Source of the DNA: Actinomadura cremea
Lineage (GTDB): Bacteria > Actinomycetota > Actinomycetes > Streptosporangiales > Streptosporangiaceae
NCBI RefSeq assembly: GCF_014648495.1
Contig: NZ_BMRF01000007.1
Location: forward strand, 124,001 to 188,000
Length of the DNA stretch: 64,000 nt
Direction: 5' to 3'
Below, in pieces: positions 18,452 to 28,713 of this stretch. Made by a program: the position numbers and the translations under genes. The notes below the pieces were generated by a model. The model made no database searches, had not been told where the DNA came from, and worked only from the letters and a program-made list of their open reading frames with translations. How positions within the stretch are numbered: position 1 is the first letter of the stretch; each line of letters begins with the position of its first letter.

Positions 18452-20488
18452 CTACCCGCGGCCCCGCCGCACCCGCAGGTAGTCGCTGACGACGTATTCG
18501 CCGAGCCGCTGCGCGTCCGGCGCGAACACCCGGCCGCCGTTGCGGCGCGCGACCTCCTCCACGAACGACACCAGGCGCCGGTCGTCGGCCAGCATGAAGA
18601 AGTTCATCCCGGCGCCGCGCCGCGTCATCTTGTCGACCTCCGCGAGCGTCAGCACCAGCGTCTCGCTGGACGGCGGGTAGTCGAACAGCGAACGCCCGTC
18701 CGGCCGCAGGTGCGCGGTCGGCTCGCCGTCGGTCACCACGAGCACGATCGGCTCGAAATCCGGATGCCGGTCCAGGTGCCGGCCCGCGATCATCAGCGCG
18801 TGGTGCAGGTTCGTCCCCTGCACCATGTCCCAGTCGAGCCCGGCCATCTCCGTCGGCTGCAGCGTCCGCGCGTAGTTCGAGAACCCGATGATCTCGATCG
18901 CGTCCTGCGGGAACTTGCTGGTCACGAGCGTGTGCAGGGCGAGCGTCGTCTGCTTGGCCGCCGCCCACGTCCCGCGCAGCACCATCGAGTACGACAGGTC
19001 GACCAGCAGGCAGACGGCCGCGCCCGTGCGCCGCTCGGTCTCGTGCACCTCGAAGTCGTCCACGCCCAGCCGGACGGGCCGCGGACCGGGCACGACGTCC
19101 GCGCGCGGCACGGCCGGATCGGCGACCTCGGCGGGCGCCGGCTCGACGACCCGCGCCACCGGAGCACCGTTCATCGCGCTCCGCCGCACCGCGTTGCTCA
19201 CCGTGCGGACGACGTCGAGCGGCTGCTCGTCCCCGAACCGCCACGCCCGGCTCGACCCGGTCAGCTCGCCCGCCTGCCCGGCGTCGCGCTGGTCGTGGTC
19301 GCCCGGGCGGCCGGACGCCAGCTGCGAGAACACCCGGCGCAGCGCCGTCTCGCCCAGCCGCCGCACCGCCTTCGGCGTCAGCTCCAGCTTGCCCCGGTTG
19401 CGCCGCAGGTAGCCCTGCCGCTCCAGCTCCGCCTCCAGCCGCCGCAGCGCCTGCAGGTCGTCGACCGCGCGGCGGCCCAGCGCCCGCCGCACCGCGTCCT
19501 CGTCGATGTCGTCCAGCCGCGCGCCGGGGTAGTCCTGCCCGAGGGCGGACTCCAGCTCCGCCAGGTCGGCCAGCTCCGCCAGCGCGGACGTCGCGTCGCC
19601 CACGCCGAGCGGGTCCTCGCCGGTCATCGGCTCGGAGCCGCCCCACCCGAGATCGGGCCGGCGGGTGCGCAGCGAGTCGCCCAGCCGGGTCATCTCCATC
19701 GCGAGGCCCGCGTCCTTCATGGCCTCGTCCATCAGCCCGGCCAGCTCCGCCCGCTGCTCCGGGCTCAGCGACGCCAGCAGCCGGTCCATCGCCGCGGCCC
19801 GCCGCGCGAGCGCGTCCACCAGCTGATCGAGGTTCTCCGGACGGTCGGGGAAGAAGTCCCCGTACTCGTCCATGAACCGGTCGAAGTCGTCCTGGGTGTG
19901 CTCGCCCCGGGCGTCCTTCTCCAGCATCTCGTTCAGCGCGGACATCATGTCCTTGACGCGCTGCATCTGCGCCGGATCCTGGTTCTGGAGGGCCTGCTTC
20001 ATGCCCTGGAACTGCGCGTCGAGCACCTCGCTGCGCAGCATGTCCTTCAGCCGCTCGAACGTCCGACGCGCCGCGTCCGACTTCCACTCGTAGTTCGACA
20101 GCCGCCGCACGGCCTGCGAGGTGTCGTCCGGCAGCGTGTCCAGCTCGGCCTCGCGCAGCCGCGCGTCGTCGCTCGGGTCGGGGAACAGCTCGGCCCGCTC
20201 CTGCCCGACGGCCGTGTCGAGCAGCGCCCGCGCCTGCTCCAGGGTGCCGTCCAGCCGGCCCCGGTCGCGCAGCGCCCGTCGCCGCTCCCGCACGTCGCGG
20301 AGCAGGTCGTCCAGCCCGCGCCCGTCACGGCCCGGCAGCCCGCGGCGCAGCAGGTCCCGCAGCGCGTCGCCCGGCCGCGTCCCGTCCAGCACCGCGTCGC
20401 CCACGGCGTCGAGGGCGCCGCGCACGTCGTAGGGCGGGGCCAGCGGGTCGGGCCCGTCCTCGTACGCGCCGTACCGGTATCGGCTCAC
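18452..20488 (-). CDS. Von Willebrand factor A domain protein, MoxR-associated
   Basis: A 678-residue cytosolic protein. The first 450 residues are helical and highly charged, with DALRDLLRRGLPGRDGRGLDDLL and a long stretch around FERLKDMLRSEVLDAQFQGMK that is probably coiled coil. The C-terminal 190 residues are a VWA domain with MIDAS motif DLSYSM near residue 498, the TNLHHAL threonine and VVTDGEPT. Such proteins pair with MoxR AAA+ ATPases as chaperone-like modules for metal-centre insertion or complex assembly. The GTG start 20488 lies 24 bp after the MoxR stop, so they form one operon. Target unknown. Confidence 0.87.
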   Translation of the reverse strand: MSRYRYGAYEDGPDPLAPPYDVRGALDAVGDAVLDGTRPGDALRDLLRRGLPGRDGRGLDDLLRDVRERRRALRDRGRLDGTLEQARALLDTAVGQERAELFPDPSDDARLREAELDTLPDDTSQAVRRLSNYEWKSDAARRTFERLKDMLRSEVLDAQFQGMKQALQNQDPAQMQRVKDMMSALNEMLEKDARGEHTQDDFDRFMDEYGDFFPDRPENLDQLVDALARRAAAMDRLLASLSPEQRAELAGLMDEAMKDAGLAMEMTRLGDSLRTRRPDLGWGGSEPMTGEDPLGVGDATSALAELADLAELESALGQDYPGARLDDIDEDAVRRALGRRAVDDLQALRRLEAELERQGYLRRNRGKLELTPKAVRRLGETALRRVFSQLASGRPGDHDQRDAGQAGELTGSSRAWRFGDEQPLDVVRTVSNAVRRSAMNGAPVARVVEPAPAEVADPAVPRADVVPGPRPVRLGVDDFEVHETERRTGAAVCLLVDLSYSMVLRGTWAAAKQTTLALHTLVTSKFPQDAIEIIGFSNYARTLQPTEMAGLDWDMVQGTNLHHALMIAGRHLDRHPDFEPIVLVVTDGEPTAHLRPDGRSLFDYPPSSETLVLTLAEVDKMTRRGAGMNFFMLADDRRLVSFVEEVARRNGGRVFAPDAQRLGEYVVSDYLRVRRGRG

Positions 20489-20512
20489 AGTCGCGCCCCC
20501 AATCGGTGGCCC

Positions 20513-21922
20513 TCAGGTGCGGTAGGTGGACGTCCCGTCGGCGGCGTCCTTCGACAGCCGCCGGGTGAGGAACAGCCCCTCCAGGGCGAACTCCAGCGCG
20601 GCCGCCGCCTGCCCGGGGGACTCCCCGGACATCCCCAGCCGCTCCAGCATCCGCGCGAGGCCCGGGATCTGCCCGACGCGGCGCAGCAGCTCCGACGCCG
20701 GTACCAGCTCGCCCGACTCCACGCTGTCGCCCGCGTCGAACTTGTCGAGCAGCCCGCTCAGATCGGCGGCGCCGAGCGTCCGCCGGTAGGTCTCGGCGAC
20801 GGCCCGCCGCAGCAGATGCTCCAGCACCTCCTGCTCGCGGCCCTCCTCGCTGACCTCGAACTCCACCTTACCCAGCAGCGCGGGCACCACCGCCGGCAGG
20901 TCGCACACCCGCGCGACCGCCCGCTCCTCGCCGGTCAGCGCCGCCCGCCGCACCGCGCCCGCCGCGACCGTCTCGGCGCCCGCCAGCGCGAACCGCGCCG
21001 AGACGCCCGACCGGGCGTCGACCGCCGTCGACTCGCGGACGAGCCGGGTGAACCGTCCGATCACCTCGACCAGGTGGTCGGGCACCTCGGCGGGCACCCC
21101 GCCCAGGTCGGCGAAGTCGGTCTCCTGCCGGATGAGCTCCAGTTCGGCGTCCAGCTCCAGCGGGTAGTGGGTGCGGATCTCCGCGCCGAACCGGTCCTTC
21201 AGCGGCGTGATGATCCGGCCGCGGTTGGTGTAGTCCTCGGGGTTGGCGCTGGCGACCAGCAGGACGTCCAGCGGCAGCCTGAGCGCGTAGCCGCGGATCT
21301 GGACGTCGCGTTCCTCCAGCACGTTCAGCAGCGCGACCTGGATCCGCTCGGCGAGGTCGGGCAGCTCGTTGATCGAGAAGATCCCGCGGTTGGTCCGGGG
21401 GACGAGCCCGAAGTGCACGGTCTCCGGATCGCCGAGCGTCCGGCCCTCCGCGACCTTGATCGGGTCGACGTCGCCGATGAGGTCGCCGACGCTGGTGTCG
21501 GGCGTCGCGAGCTTCTCGCCGTACCGCTCGTCCCGGTGCCGCCACGCCACCGGCAGCCCGTCCCCGAGTTCCTCCGCGAGCCTGCGGCAGCGCACGCACA
21601 CCGGCTCGTAGGGGTGGTCGTTGATCTCGCAGCCGGCGACGACCGGCGTCCACTCGTCCAGCAGGCCGCCGAGGGTGCGGATCAGCCGCGTCTTGCCCTG
21701 ACCGCGCTCGCCGAGCAGCACCAGGTCGTGCCCGGCGAGCAGCGCCCGTTCCAGATGCGGGAGGACGGTCTCGTCGAACCCGAGGATCCCGGGGAACCGC
21801 GGCTCTCCCGATCTCAGCCGGTCGAGCAGGTTGTGGCGGATCTCGGCCTTCACCGAACGCTGGACGTGACCGCTGTTGCGCAGCTCGCCCACCGTGGTCT
21901 CGCGGGGTGTGGATGCACGCAC
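20513..21922 (-). CDS. MoxR-type AAA+ ATPase (magnesium-chelatase-like)
   Basis: A 469-residue AAA+ ATPase. Walker A is GERGQGKT near residue 69, the sensor/pore region FSINELPDLAERIQVALLNVLEERDVQIRGY follows the MoxR/BchI pattern, and sensor 1 is VLLVASANPEDY. A pair of close cysteines (EPVCVRCRRL near 115) and a DLIGDVDPIKVAEGRTLGDPE insertion resemble magnesium chelatase subunit I. The C-terminal 120 residues are a helical lid. The GTG start at 21922 is preceded by TAGTGT (21930-21935) with 7 bp between, a leaderless promoter. It heads an operon with the VWA gene and the membrane protein gene. Confidence 0.9.
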   Translation of the reverse strand: MRASTPRETTVGELRNSGHVQRSVKAEIRHNLLDRLRSGEPRFPGILGFDETVLPHLERALLAGHDLVLLGERGQGKTRLIRTLGGLLDEWTPVVAGCEINDHPYEPVCVRCRRLAEELGDGLPVAWRHRDERYGEKLATPDTSVGDLIGDVDPIKVAEGRTLGDPETVHFGLVPRTNRGIFSINELPDLAERIQVALLNVLEERDVQIRGYALRLPLDVLLVASANPEDYTNRGRIITPLKDRFGAEIRTHYPLELDAELELIRQETDFADLGGVPAEVPDHLVEVIGRFTRLVRESTAVDARSGVSARFALAGAETVAAGAVRRAALTGEERAVARVCDLPAVVPALLGKVEFEVSEEGREQEVLEHLLRRAVAETYRRTLGAADLSGLLDKFDAGDSVESGELVPASELLRRVGQIPGLARMLERLGMSGESPGQAAAALEFALEGLFLTRRLSKDAADGTSTYRT

Positions 21923-21929
21923 GAGATCG

Positions 21930-21935
21930 ACACTA
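21930..21935 (-). promoter_or_regulatory. -10 element of the moxR operon
   Basis: TAGTGT on the minus strand, 7 bp before the GTG start, with no ribosome binding site between them. Confidence 0.5.
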
Positions 21936-22100
21936 CGTCCCGGCCCCGCGATCTGGCACCCCCCGGCCCCCGCGATTGTCCGGCGACCGACGGGGTTCCG
22001 GGCGGTCGCCGTTCCGGGCCGACTCGGAGTTGGGTGAGCGGGCCTCGGAGGGGGAGACTGGAAGGGGGAACCGAGCCCGAACGACGAGGAGGCGGCGCTG

Positions 22101-23264
22101 ATGGCTCGATTCGGTGATGGGCTGGCGGTCGGCCCGGATCTGTCCAGTGCCGCCGTTTCGGCGGTGGAGGAGGCGCTGGCGCCGCTCAGCGCGGCGCCCG
22201 ACCTGGTGTGCGTGTTCATCTCCGGAGACGATCCGGACGAGATCGAGGCGGCGGCGCACGGTGCGGCGCTGGCCGCGGGCCCCGCGGTGATGGTCGGGTG
22301 CAGCGGCGCCGGGGTGATCGGCGCCGGGCGCGGCGTGGAGGAGACCGGGGCGGTGAGCGCGTGGGCGGCGGTGCTGCCGGGCGCGCGGATCGACCCGTTC
22401 CGCCTGGAGACGCTGCGGTCGGACGACCGGCTGATCGTCGTCGGGATGCCCGAGGGGCAGGACGACGACGTGGTGGGCGTGCTGCTCACCGACCCGTACA
22501 GCTTCCCGGTGGACGCGTTCGTCGAGCGTTCGGACGACGCGCTGCCGGGGCTCCCGCTGGTCGGGGGCCTCGCGGAGGGCAGCGGCCCGGGGACGGTGCG
22601 GCTGTTCATCGACGGCGAGGTCCACTCCGACGGTGCCGTCGGGATCGTGATCGGCGGGTCGGTGGCGGCGGCGACGCTGGTCAGCCAGGGGGCGCGGCCG
22701 ATCGGGCCCGACATGGTGGTGACGCGTGCCGAGGAGAACGTCCTCTACGAGCTTGCGGGCACTCCGGCGCTGGAGAAGCTCGAGGAGATCGTTGTCGGGC
22801 TGCCCGAGGACGAGCAGGAGATGGCGGGCCGCGGGCTGCTGATCGGCGTCGCGATGGACGAGTACGCCGACGAGCACGAGCACGGGGACTTCCTCGTGCG
22901 CGGGGTGGTCGGGGCCGACACGGAGAACGGCGCCATCGCGATCGGGGACGTGGTCGACGTGGGCCGCACGGTCCGGTTCCAGGTGCGCGACGCGGGCGCC
23001 GCGGAGGAGGACCTCGCGGCCCTGCTCGAACGGTTCGACATGGCGCCGGTCGAGGGCGCGCTGCTGTTCTCCTGCAACGGACGCGGGAAGGCGATGTTCG
23101 CCGACTCCGACCACGACGCGAAGGTGCTCGACCGCGCGTTCGGTCCGGCGGGCGTCGGCGGGTTCTTCGCGGCCGGGGAGATCGGGCCGGTGTCGGGGCG
23201 CAACCACGTGCACGGGTTCACGGCGTCGATCCTCGCCTTCGGCCGGGCGGGGGACCACGAGTGA
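22101..23264 (+). CDS. FIST domain protein
   Basis: A 387-residue soluble protein with an N-terminal FIST_N domain (residues about 10-205: VCVFISG, VMVGCSGAGVIG, LPGLPLVGGLAEG) and a C-terminal FIST_C domain (about 215-380: LIGVAMDEY, FLVRGVVGADTENGAIAIGD, GALLFSCNGRGKAMF, GFFAAGEIGPVSG). FIST domains are ligand-sensing modules usually attached to signalling enzymes and often proposed to bind amino acids; here the protein has no output domain. AGGAGG lies about 9 bp before ATG 22101. The stop overlaps the GTG start of the ROK gene by the GTGA arrangement, so they are co-translated. Confidence 0.9.
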   Translation: MARFGDGLAVGPDLSSAAVSAVEEALAPLSAAPDLVCVFISGDDPDEIEAAAHGAALAAGPAVMVGCSGAGVIGAGRGVEETGAVSAWAAVLPGARIDPFRLETLRSDDRLIVVGMPEGQDDDVVGVLLTDPYSFPVDAFVERSDDALPGLPLVGGLAEGSGPGTVRLFIDGEVHSDGAVGIVIGGSVAAATLVSQGARPIGPDMVVTRAEENVLYELAGTPALEKLEEIVVGLPEDEQEMAGRGLLIGVAMDEYADEHEHGDFLVRGVVGADTENGAIAIGDVVDVGRTVRFQVRDAGAAEEDLAALLERFDMAPVEGALLFSCNGRGKAMFADSDHDAKVLDRAFGPAGVGGFFAAGEIGPVSGRNHVHGFTASILAFGRAGDHE

Positions 23265-24274
23265 CCGGTGCCGCTCCCGCGAGCCCCCCTTCCTCCGCGA
23301 GTGGTTCCGGTCCCGAGGGCGGCCCCGCCGGCCAGCCCGTCCTCGCGATCGACATCGGCGGGACGAAGCTCGCCGCGGCGCTCGTCGACGGGGCGGGCCG
23401 CATCGTCGCCTACGACCGGACGCCGACGCCGAACGAGCCCGGCCGCGACGCCGAGGACCTGTGGCGGGCGCTCGACGCCCTCCTCGACAAGGTCGTGGCC
23501 GAGGGCGGCGGGCCCGAGATCGCGGGCGTCGGGGTCGGCTGCGGCGGGCCGATGACGTGGCCCGAGGCGGCGGTGTCGCCGCTGAACATCCCGGCGTGGC
23601 GCGGGTTCCCGCTGCGCGCACGGCTCCGCGAGCGCCACCCGGGACTGCCCGTCCGGGTGCACAACGACGCGATCTGCGTCGCGGTCGGCGAGCACTGGCG
23701 GGGCGCGGGGCGCGAGCGCGCGAACGTCCTCGGCATGGTCGTGTCGACCGGGGTCGGCGGCGGGCTGATCCTGGGCGGACGGCTCGTCGACGGCGCCAGC
23801 GGCAACGCGGGGCACATCGGGCACGTGATCGTCGAACCGGACGGCCCGCCGTGCGGCTGCGGCGGACGCGGGTGCCTGGAGGCGATCGCGCGCGGTCCGG
23901 GCCTCGTGGCGTGGGCGCGCGCGCAGGGCTGGCGGCCGGGGGAGCCCGGCGGGACGGGCGTGGAGCTGGCCGCGGACGCGCGGGACGGCGAGCCGGTCGC
24001 GGTCGCGGCGATGCGCCGGGCCGGCCGGGCGCTGGGCATCGCGATCGCGTCCGCGACGCACCTGTGCGACCTGGAGGTGGTGGCGATCGGCGGCGGGGTG
24101 TCGCAGGCGGGGCCGCTGGTGTTCGACCCGCTGCGGGAGGCGTTCGACGCGCACGCCCGCATGGAGTTCGCGCGCCGGCTGGAGATCGTCCCGGCGGCGC
24201 TCGGGCAGCCCGCGGGACTCATCGGAGCCGCCGCGCTGATCTTCGCCCCCGGCCGGTACTGGAACGCGCGCTGA
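23261..24274 (+). CDS. ROK family sugar kinase, glucokinase-like
   Basis: A 337-residue ASKHA-fold kinase. After a low-complexity N-terminal tail of about 27 residues it shows the phosphate loop AIDIGGTKLAAAL, the catalytic Asp in VRVHNDAI, STGVGGG and the ROK zinc signature GH followed by CGCGGRGCLEA. The lack of an N-terminal helix-turn-helix makes it a kinase rather than a ROK repressor; glucose or another hexose is the usual substrate. GTG start overlaps the FIST stop codon, and ilvA follows 29 bp later. Why it is coupled to a FIST protein is not evident. Confidence 0.88.
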   Translation: MTGAAPASPPSSASGSGPEGGPAGQPVLAIDIGGTKLAAALVDGAGRIVAYDRTPTPNEPGRDAEDLWRALDALLDKVVAEGGGPEIAGVGVGCGGPMTWPEAAVSPLNIPAWRGFPLRARLRERHPGLPVRVHNDAICVAVGEHWRGAGRERANVLGMVVSTGVGGGLILGGRLVDGASGNAGHIGHVIVEPDGPPCGCGGRGCLEAIARGPGLVAWARAQGWRPGEPGGTGVELAADARDGEPVAVAAMRRAGRALGIAIASATHLCDLEVVAIGGGVSQAGPLVFDPLREAFDAHARMEFARRLEIVPAALGQPAGLIGAAALIFAPGRYWNAR

Positions 24275-24303
24275 GCCGTCACGGACCGTGGGAAGATCGG
24301 CGC

Positions 24304-25518
24304 ATGGCTCCCGTGACCCTCGATGACATCCGCGCCGCCCGGGACCTGCTCGCCGACGTGATCGTCCCGACGCCGCTGATCCGGTCCCGGGCGCTGTCGG
24401 AGGCCATCGGCGGCCCGGTGCTGCTGAAGTGCGAGAACGTGCAGCGCACCGGCTCGTTCAAGATCCGTGGAGCGTTCGTGCGGATCGCGCGGCTGAGCGA
24501 CGCCGAACGGGCCCGCGGGGTCGTCGCGGCCAGTGCGGGCAACCACGCGCAGGGCGTGGCGCTCGCGGCGTCGATCCTCGGCTGCAGGGCGACCGTGTTC
24601 ATGCCGGCGGGCGCGCCGCTGCCGAAGGTCGCGGCGACCCGCGGCTACGGCGCCGAGGTGATCTTCCCGGGCCCCACGGTGGACGACTGCCTCGTGGCCG
24701 CGGACGTCTACGCCAAGGAGCGGGACGCGATCCTGATCCACCCGTTCGACCATCGGGACGTCGTCGCGGGCCAGGCGACGATCGGCCTGGAGATCCTGGA
24801 GCAGTGCCCGGACGTGCGGACGGTCGTTGGGCCGGTCGGCGGCGGGGGGCTGATGGCGGGCGTCGCCGCCGCGCTCAAGGGCGCGGAGCGGGCGGAGGAC
24901 GTCAAAGTGGTCGGGGCGCAGGCGAAACGGGCGGCGGCGTTCCCGCCGTCGCTGGCCGCCGGGCGCCCCACCCGGATCGAGACGCAGGCGACGATGGCGG
25001 ACGGCATCGCCGTCGGCCGTCCGGGCGACCTCACCTACGAGCTGTTCACCGAGCTGGTCGACGCGGTCGTCACCGTGTCGGAGGAGTCGATCTCGCAGGC
25101 GCTGCTGCTCTGCCTCGAGCGCGCCAAGCAGGTCGTCGAACCGGCGGGCGCCGCCGGGGTCGCGGCGCTGCTCGAACACTCCTACGCCGTCCGGACGCCC
25201 GTGGTGGTGCTGCTGTCGGGCGGCAACATCGACCCGCTGCTGCTGTCGAAGGTGCTGCGGCACGGCCTCGCGGGCGCGGGCCGCTACCTGGTGGTGCGGT
25301 GCCGCCTCAAGGACCGTCCCGGCGCCCTGGTGACGCTGCTCGGCGAGCTGGCCGACCTGGGCGTCAACGTGCTGGACGTGATGCACGAGCGGATGGCCGC
25401 GCGCCTCCACGTGGAGGACGCCGAGGTCCTCATGCACCTGGAGACGCGCGGCGCCGACCACTCCGAGGACGTGATCGGCCACCTCCGCGAGAAGGGCTAC
25501 ACCATCACCCTGAGCTGA
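24304..25518 (+). CDS. ilvA: Threonine ammonia-lyase
   Basis: PLP enzyme (EC 4.3.1.19) that deaminates threonine to 2-oxobutanoate, the first step of isoleucine synthesis or of threonine breakdown. The 404 residues show K53 in RTGSFKIRGA, SAGNHAQGVA, the phosphate loop GPVGGGGLMAG, and SGGNIDP. The C-terminal 80 residues form one ACT domain (RYLVVRCRLKDRPGALVTLL ...), placing it in the single-ACT, roughly 400-residue form common in actinobacteria rather than the 514-residue E. coli IlvA. ATG 24304 has GAAGAT 6 bp upstream and no ribosome binding site. The stop abuts the stop codon of the convergent M1 peptidase. Confidence 0.92.
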   Translation: MAPVTLDDIRAARDLLADVIVPTPLIRSRALSEAIGGPVLLKCENVQRTGSFKIRGAFVRIARLSDAERARGVVAASAGNHAQGVALAASILGCRATVFMPAGAPLPKVAATRGYGAEVIFPGPTVDDCLVAADVYAKERDAILIHPFDHRDVVAGQATIGLEILEQCPDVRTVVGPVGGGGLMAGVAAALKGAERAEDVKVVGAQAKRAAAFPPSLAAGRPTRIETQATMADGIAVGRPGDLTYELFTELVDAVVTVSEESISQALLLCLERAKQVVEPAGAAGVAALLEHSYAVRTPVVVLLSGGNIDPLLLSKVLRHGLAGAGRYLVVRCRLKDRPGALVTLLGELADLGVNVLDVMHERMAARLHVEDAEVLMHLETRGADHSEDVIGHLREKGYTITLS

Positions 25519-26940
25519 TCACAGCTCGGGCTTGCCCGCCGAGTACAGCCAGGTCTTCGCCCACGCGTCGAGGTTCTCGCGGGAGATCCGCTCGGCGAAC
25601 CGGACGAAGTCCTCGGTGGAGGCGTTGCGGCCCTCGTAGGCGGACGGCCACGCCTTCAGGAACCGGAAGAAGTCCCGGTCGCCGACGGCCTTGCGCAGCA
25701 TGTGGACGGCCATCGCGCCCCGGTCGTACACGGCCCCGTGGAAGATGTTGTCGCGGCCCGGATCGGACACGACCGGCGTCCACAGGTCGTCGTCCGCCGG
25801 GGCGGCGTACACCTCGTCGAACGACTTCTGCACGGGCTTGCCGTCGAACTTCTCGGCGTACAGCCATTCGGAGTACGTCGCGAGGCCCTCGTTCATCCAG
25901 ATGTCGGCCCAGCGCTCCGGCGTCACCGAGTCGCCGAACCACTGGTGGGCCTGCTCGTGCGCGACGAGCCCGGCGCTCGGGATCGCCCCCGGCCGGTGGC
26001 CCAGTTCGTACACGGGCCGTCCCTGCGTCTCCAGCGCGTACCCGAAGCCGCCCTTGACGACGACGCCGCCGGTCGAGCGGAACGGGTACCGGCCGTACAT
26101 CGCCGACTGGAAGTCCAGCACGTCCCCGGTCAGCTCGTGGAACTTCTTCGCGTTCTCCGGGGAGACGCCCTGCCGCTCGTCGGTCGCCGTCAGGTTCGGG
26201 ACGCCCCGGTCCGTGCGCCCCTGGAGCACGTCGTACCTTCCGATGGCGATCATCGTCAGCTCGCTGGCCATCGGCGCCCGCATCGACCAGCTGGTCGTCG
26301 TCTTCCCGTGGCGGGTCCGGGTGCCGCGCAGGTCGCCGTTCGACAGCGTGGTGAGGTCCTCCGGCGCCGTCAGGGTGAACGTGTAGGACGCCTTGTCGGT
26401 CGGGTGGTCGTTCACCGGGTAGACCGTCGCGGCGCCGAACGGCTGGTTCACCATCACGGCGCCGTCCGTCGTCGGGATCCACCCCGACGTGCCGAGCGCC
26501 GGGTCGTTGATCGTCTGCGGGACGCCCGCGTACGCGACCGTCACCGTGAAGCTCCGGCCGCGCCGCAGCCCCCGGTCCGGGGTGATCTCGAGCTCCTGCG
26601 CGCCCGTCCGCTCGAAGGACGCGTCCCGGCCGTCGACCTCCAGCGACGAGACCTTCAGCGGGCCGAGGAAGTCGAGGTCGAACCGCGACAGGTTCTGCGT
26701 GGCCCTCGCCCGGATCCGGGTGACGGCCTCGATCCCCTTCGTCCCCGGGTCGTACTCCAGCCGGACGTCGTAGTGCCGCACGTCGTAGCCGCCGTTGCCC
26801 ATGTCGGGGAAGTACGGGTCGCCCGCCCCGGGCGCGCCGGGGGTGAACCGGGTGTCGGCTCCCGCCGGCGCCGCCGTCACCAGGACCGCCGCCGCGGCGC
26901 CCAGCGTCACGGCCGCCACGGCTCTGTGAGCTCTGCTCAT
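25519..26940 (-). CDS. Secreted M1 family metallopeptidase
   Basis: A 473-residue zinc aminopeptidase-like protein. A signal peptide (residues 1-28, AVLVTAAPAGA) shows export. A beta-rich N-terminal domain (to about 225) leads into the thermolysin-like domain with HEQAHQW (His328, His332, Glu329) and the third zinc ligand in MNEGLATYSEW (Glu351). The GFGYALETQGRPVY segment replaces the GAMEN exopeptidase motif, usual for the actinobacterial secreted M1 group. It lacks the long C-terminal ARM domain of PepN. The start codon follows GAAGG. It is a paralog of the next gene, 120 bp upstream in the same orientation. Confidence 0.9.
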   Translation of the reverse strand: MSRAHRAVAAVTLGAAAAVLVTAAPAGADTRFTPGAPGAGDPYFPDMGNGGYDVRHYDVRLEYDPGTKGIEAVTRIRARATQNLSRFDLDFLGPLKVSSLEVDGRDASFERTGAQELEITPDRGLRRGRSFTVTVAYAGVPQTINDPALGTSGWIPTTDGAVMVNQPFGAATVYPVNDHPTDKASYTFTLTAPEDLTTLSNGDLRGTRTRHGKTTTSWSMRAPMASELTMIAIGRYDVLQGRTDRGVPNLTATDERQGVSPENAKKFHELTGDVLDFQSAMYGRYPFRSTGGVVVKGGFGYALETQGRPVYELGHRPGAIPSAGLVAHEQAHQWFGDSVTPERWADIWMNEGLATYSEWLYAEKFDGKPVQKSFDEVYAAPADDDLWTPVVSDPGRDNIFHGAVYDRGAMAVHMLRKAVGDRDFFRFLKAWPSAYEGRNASTEDFVRFAERISRENLDAWAKTWLYSAGKPEL

Positions 26941-27060
26941 GGACCTCGCCTTCCTTCGACCGCACTGTCGCGATCAAGACTTTCCCCGGCGTCGCACCAG
27001 ATCAAGCGCGGGACGGTCTCAACTTGCCATCGCCGCGGCCGAGAAAGGACAGGTCCGGGG

Positions 27061-28647
<1,587 letters not shown>

Positions 28648-28713
28648 GTTCACGCCGCCCAGCCTGCCCGGACAGGGACACGCCCGGCAACTCGATACCG
28701 GTGAATCGCGCGC

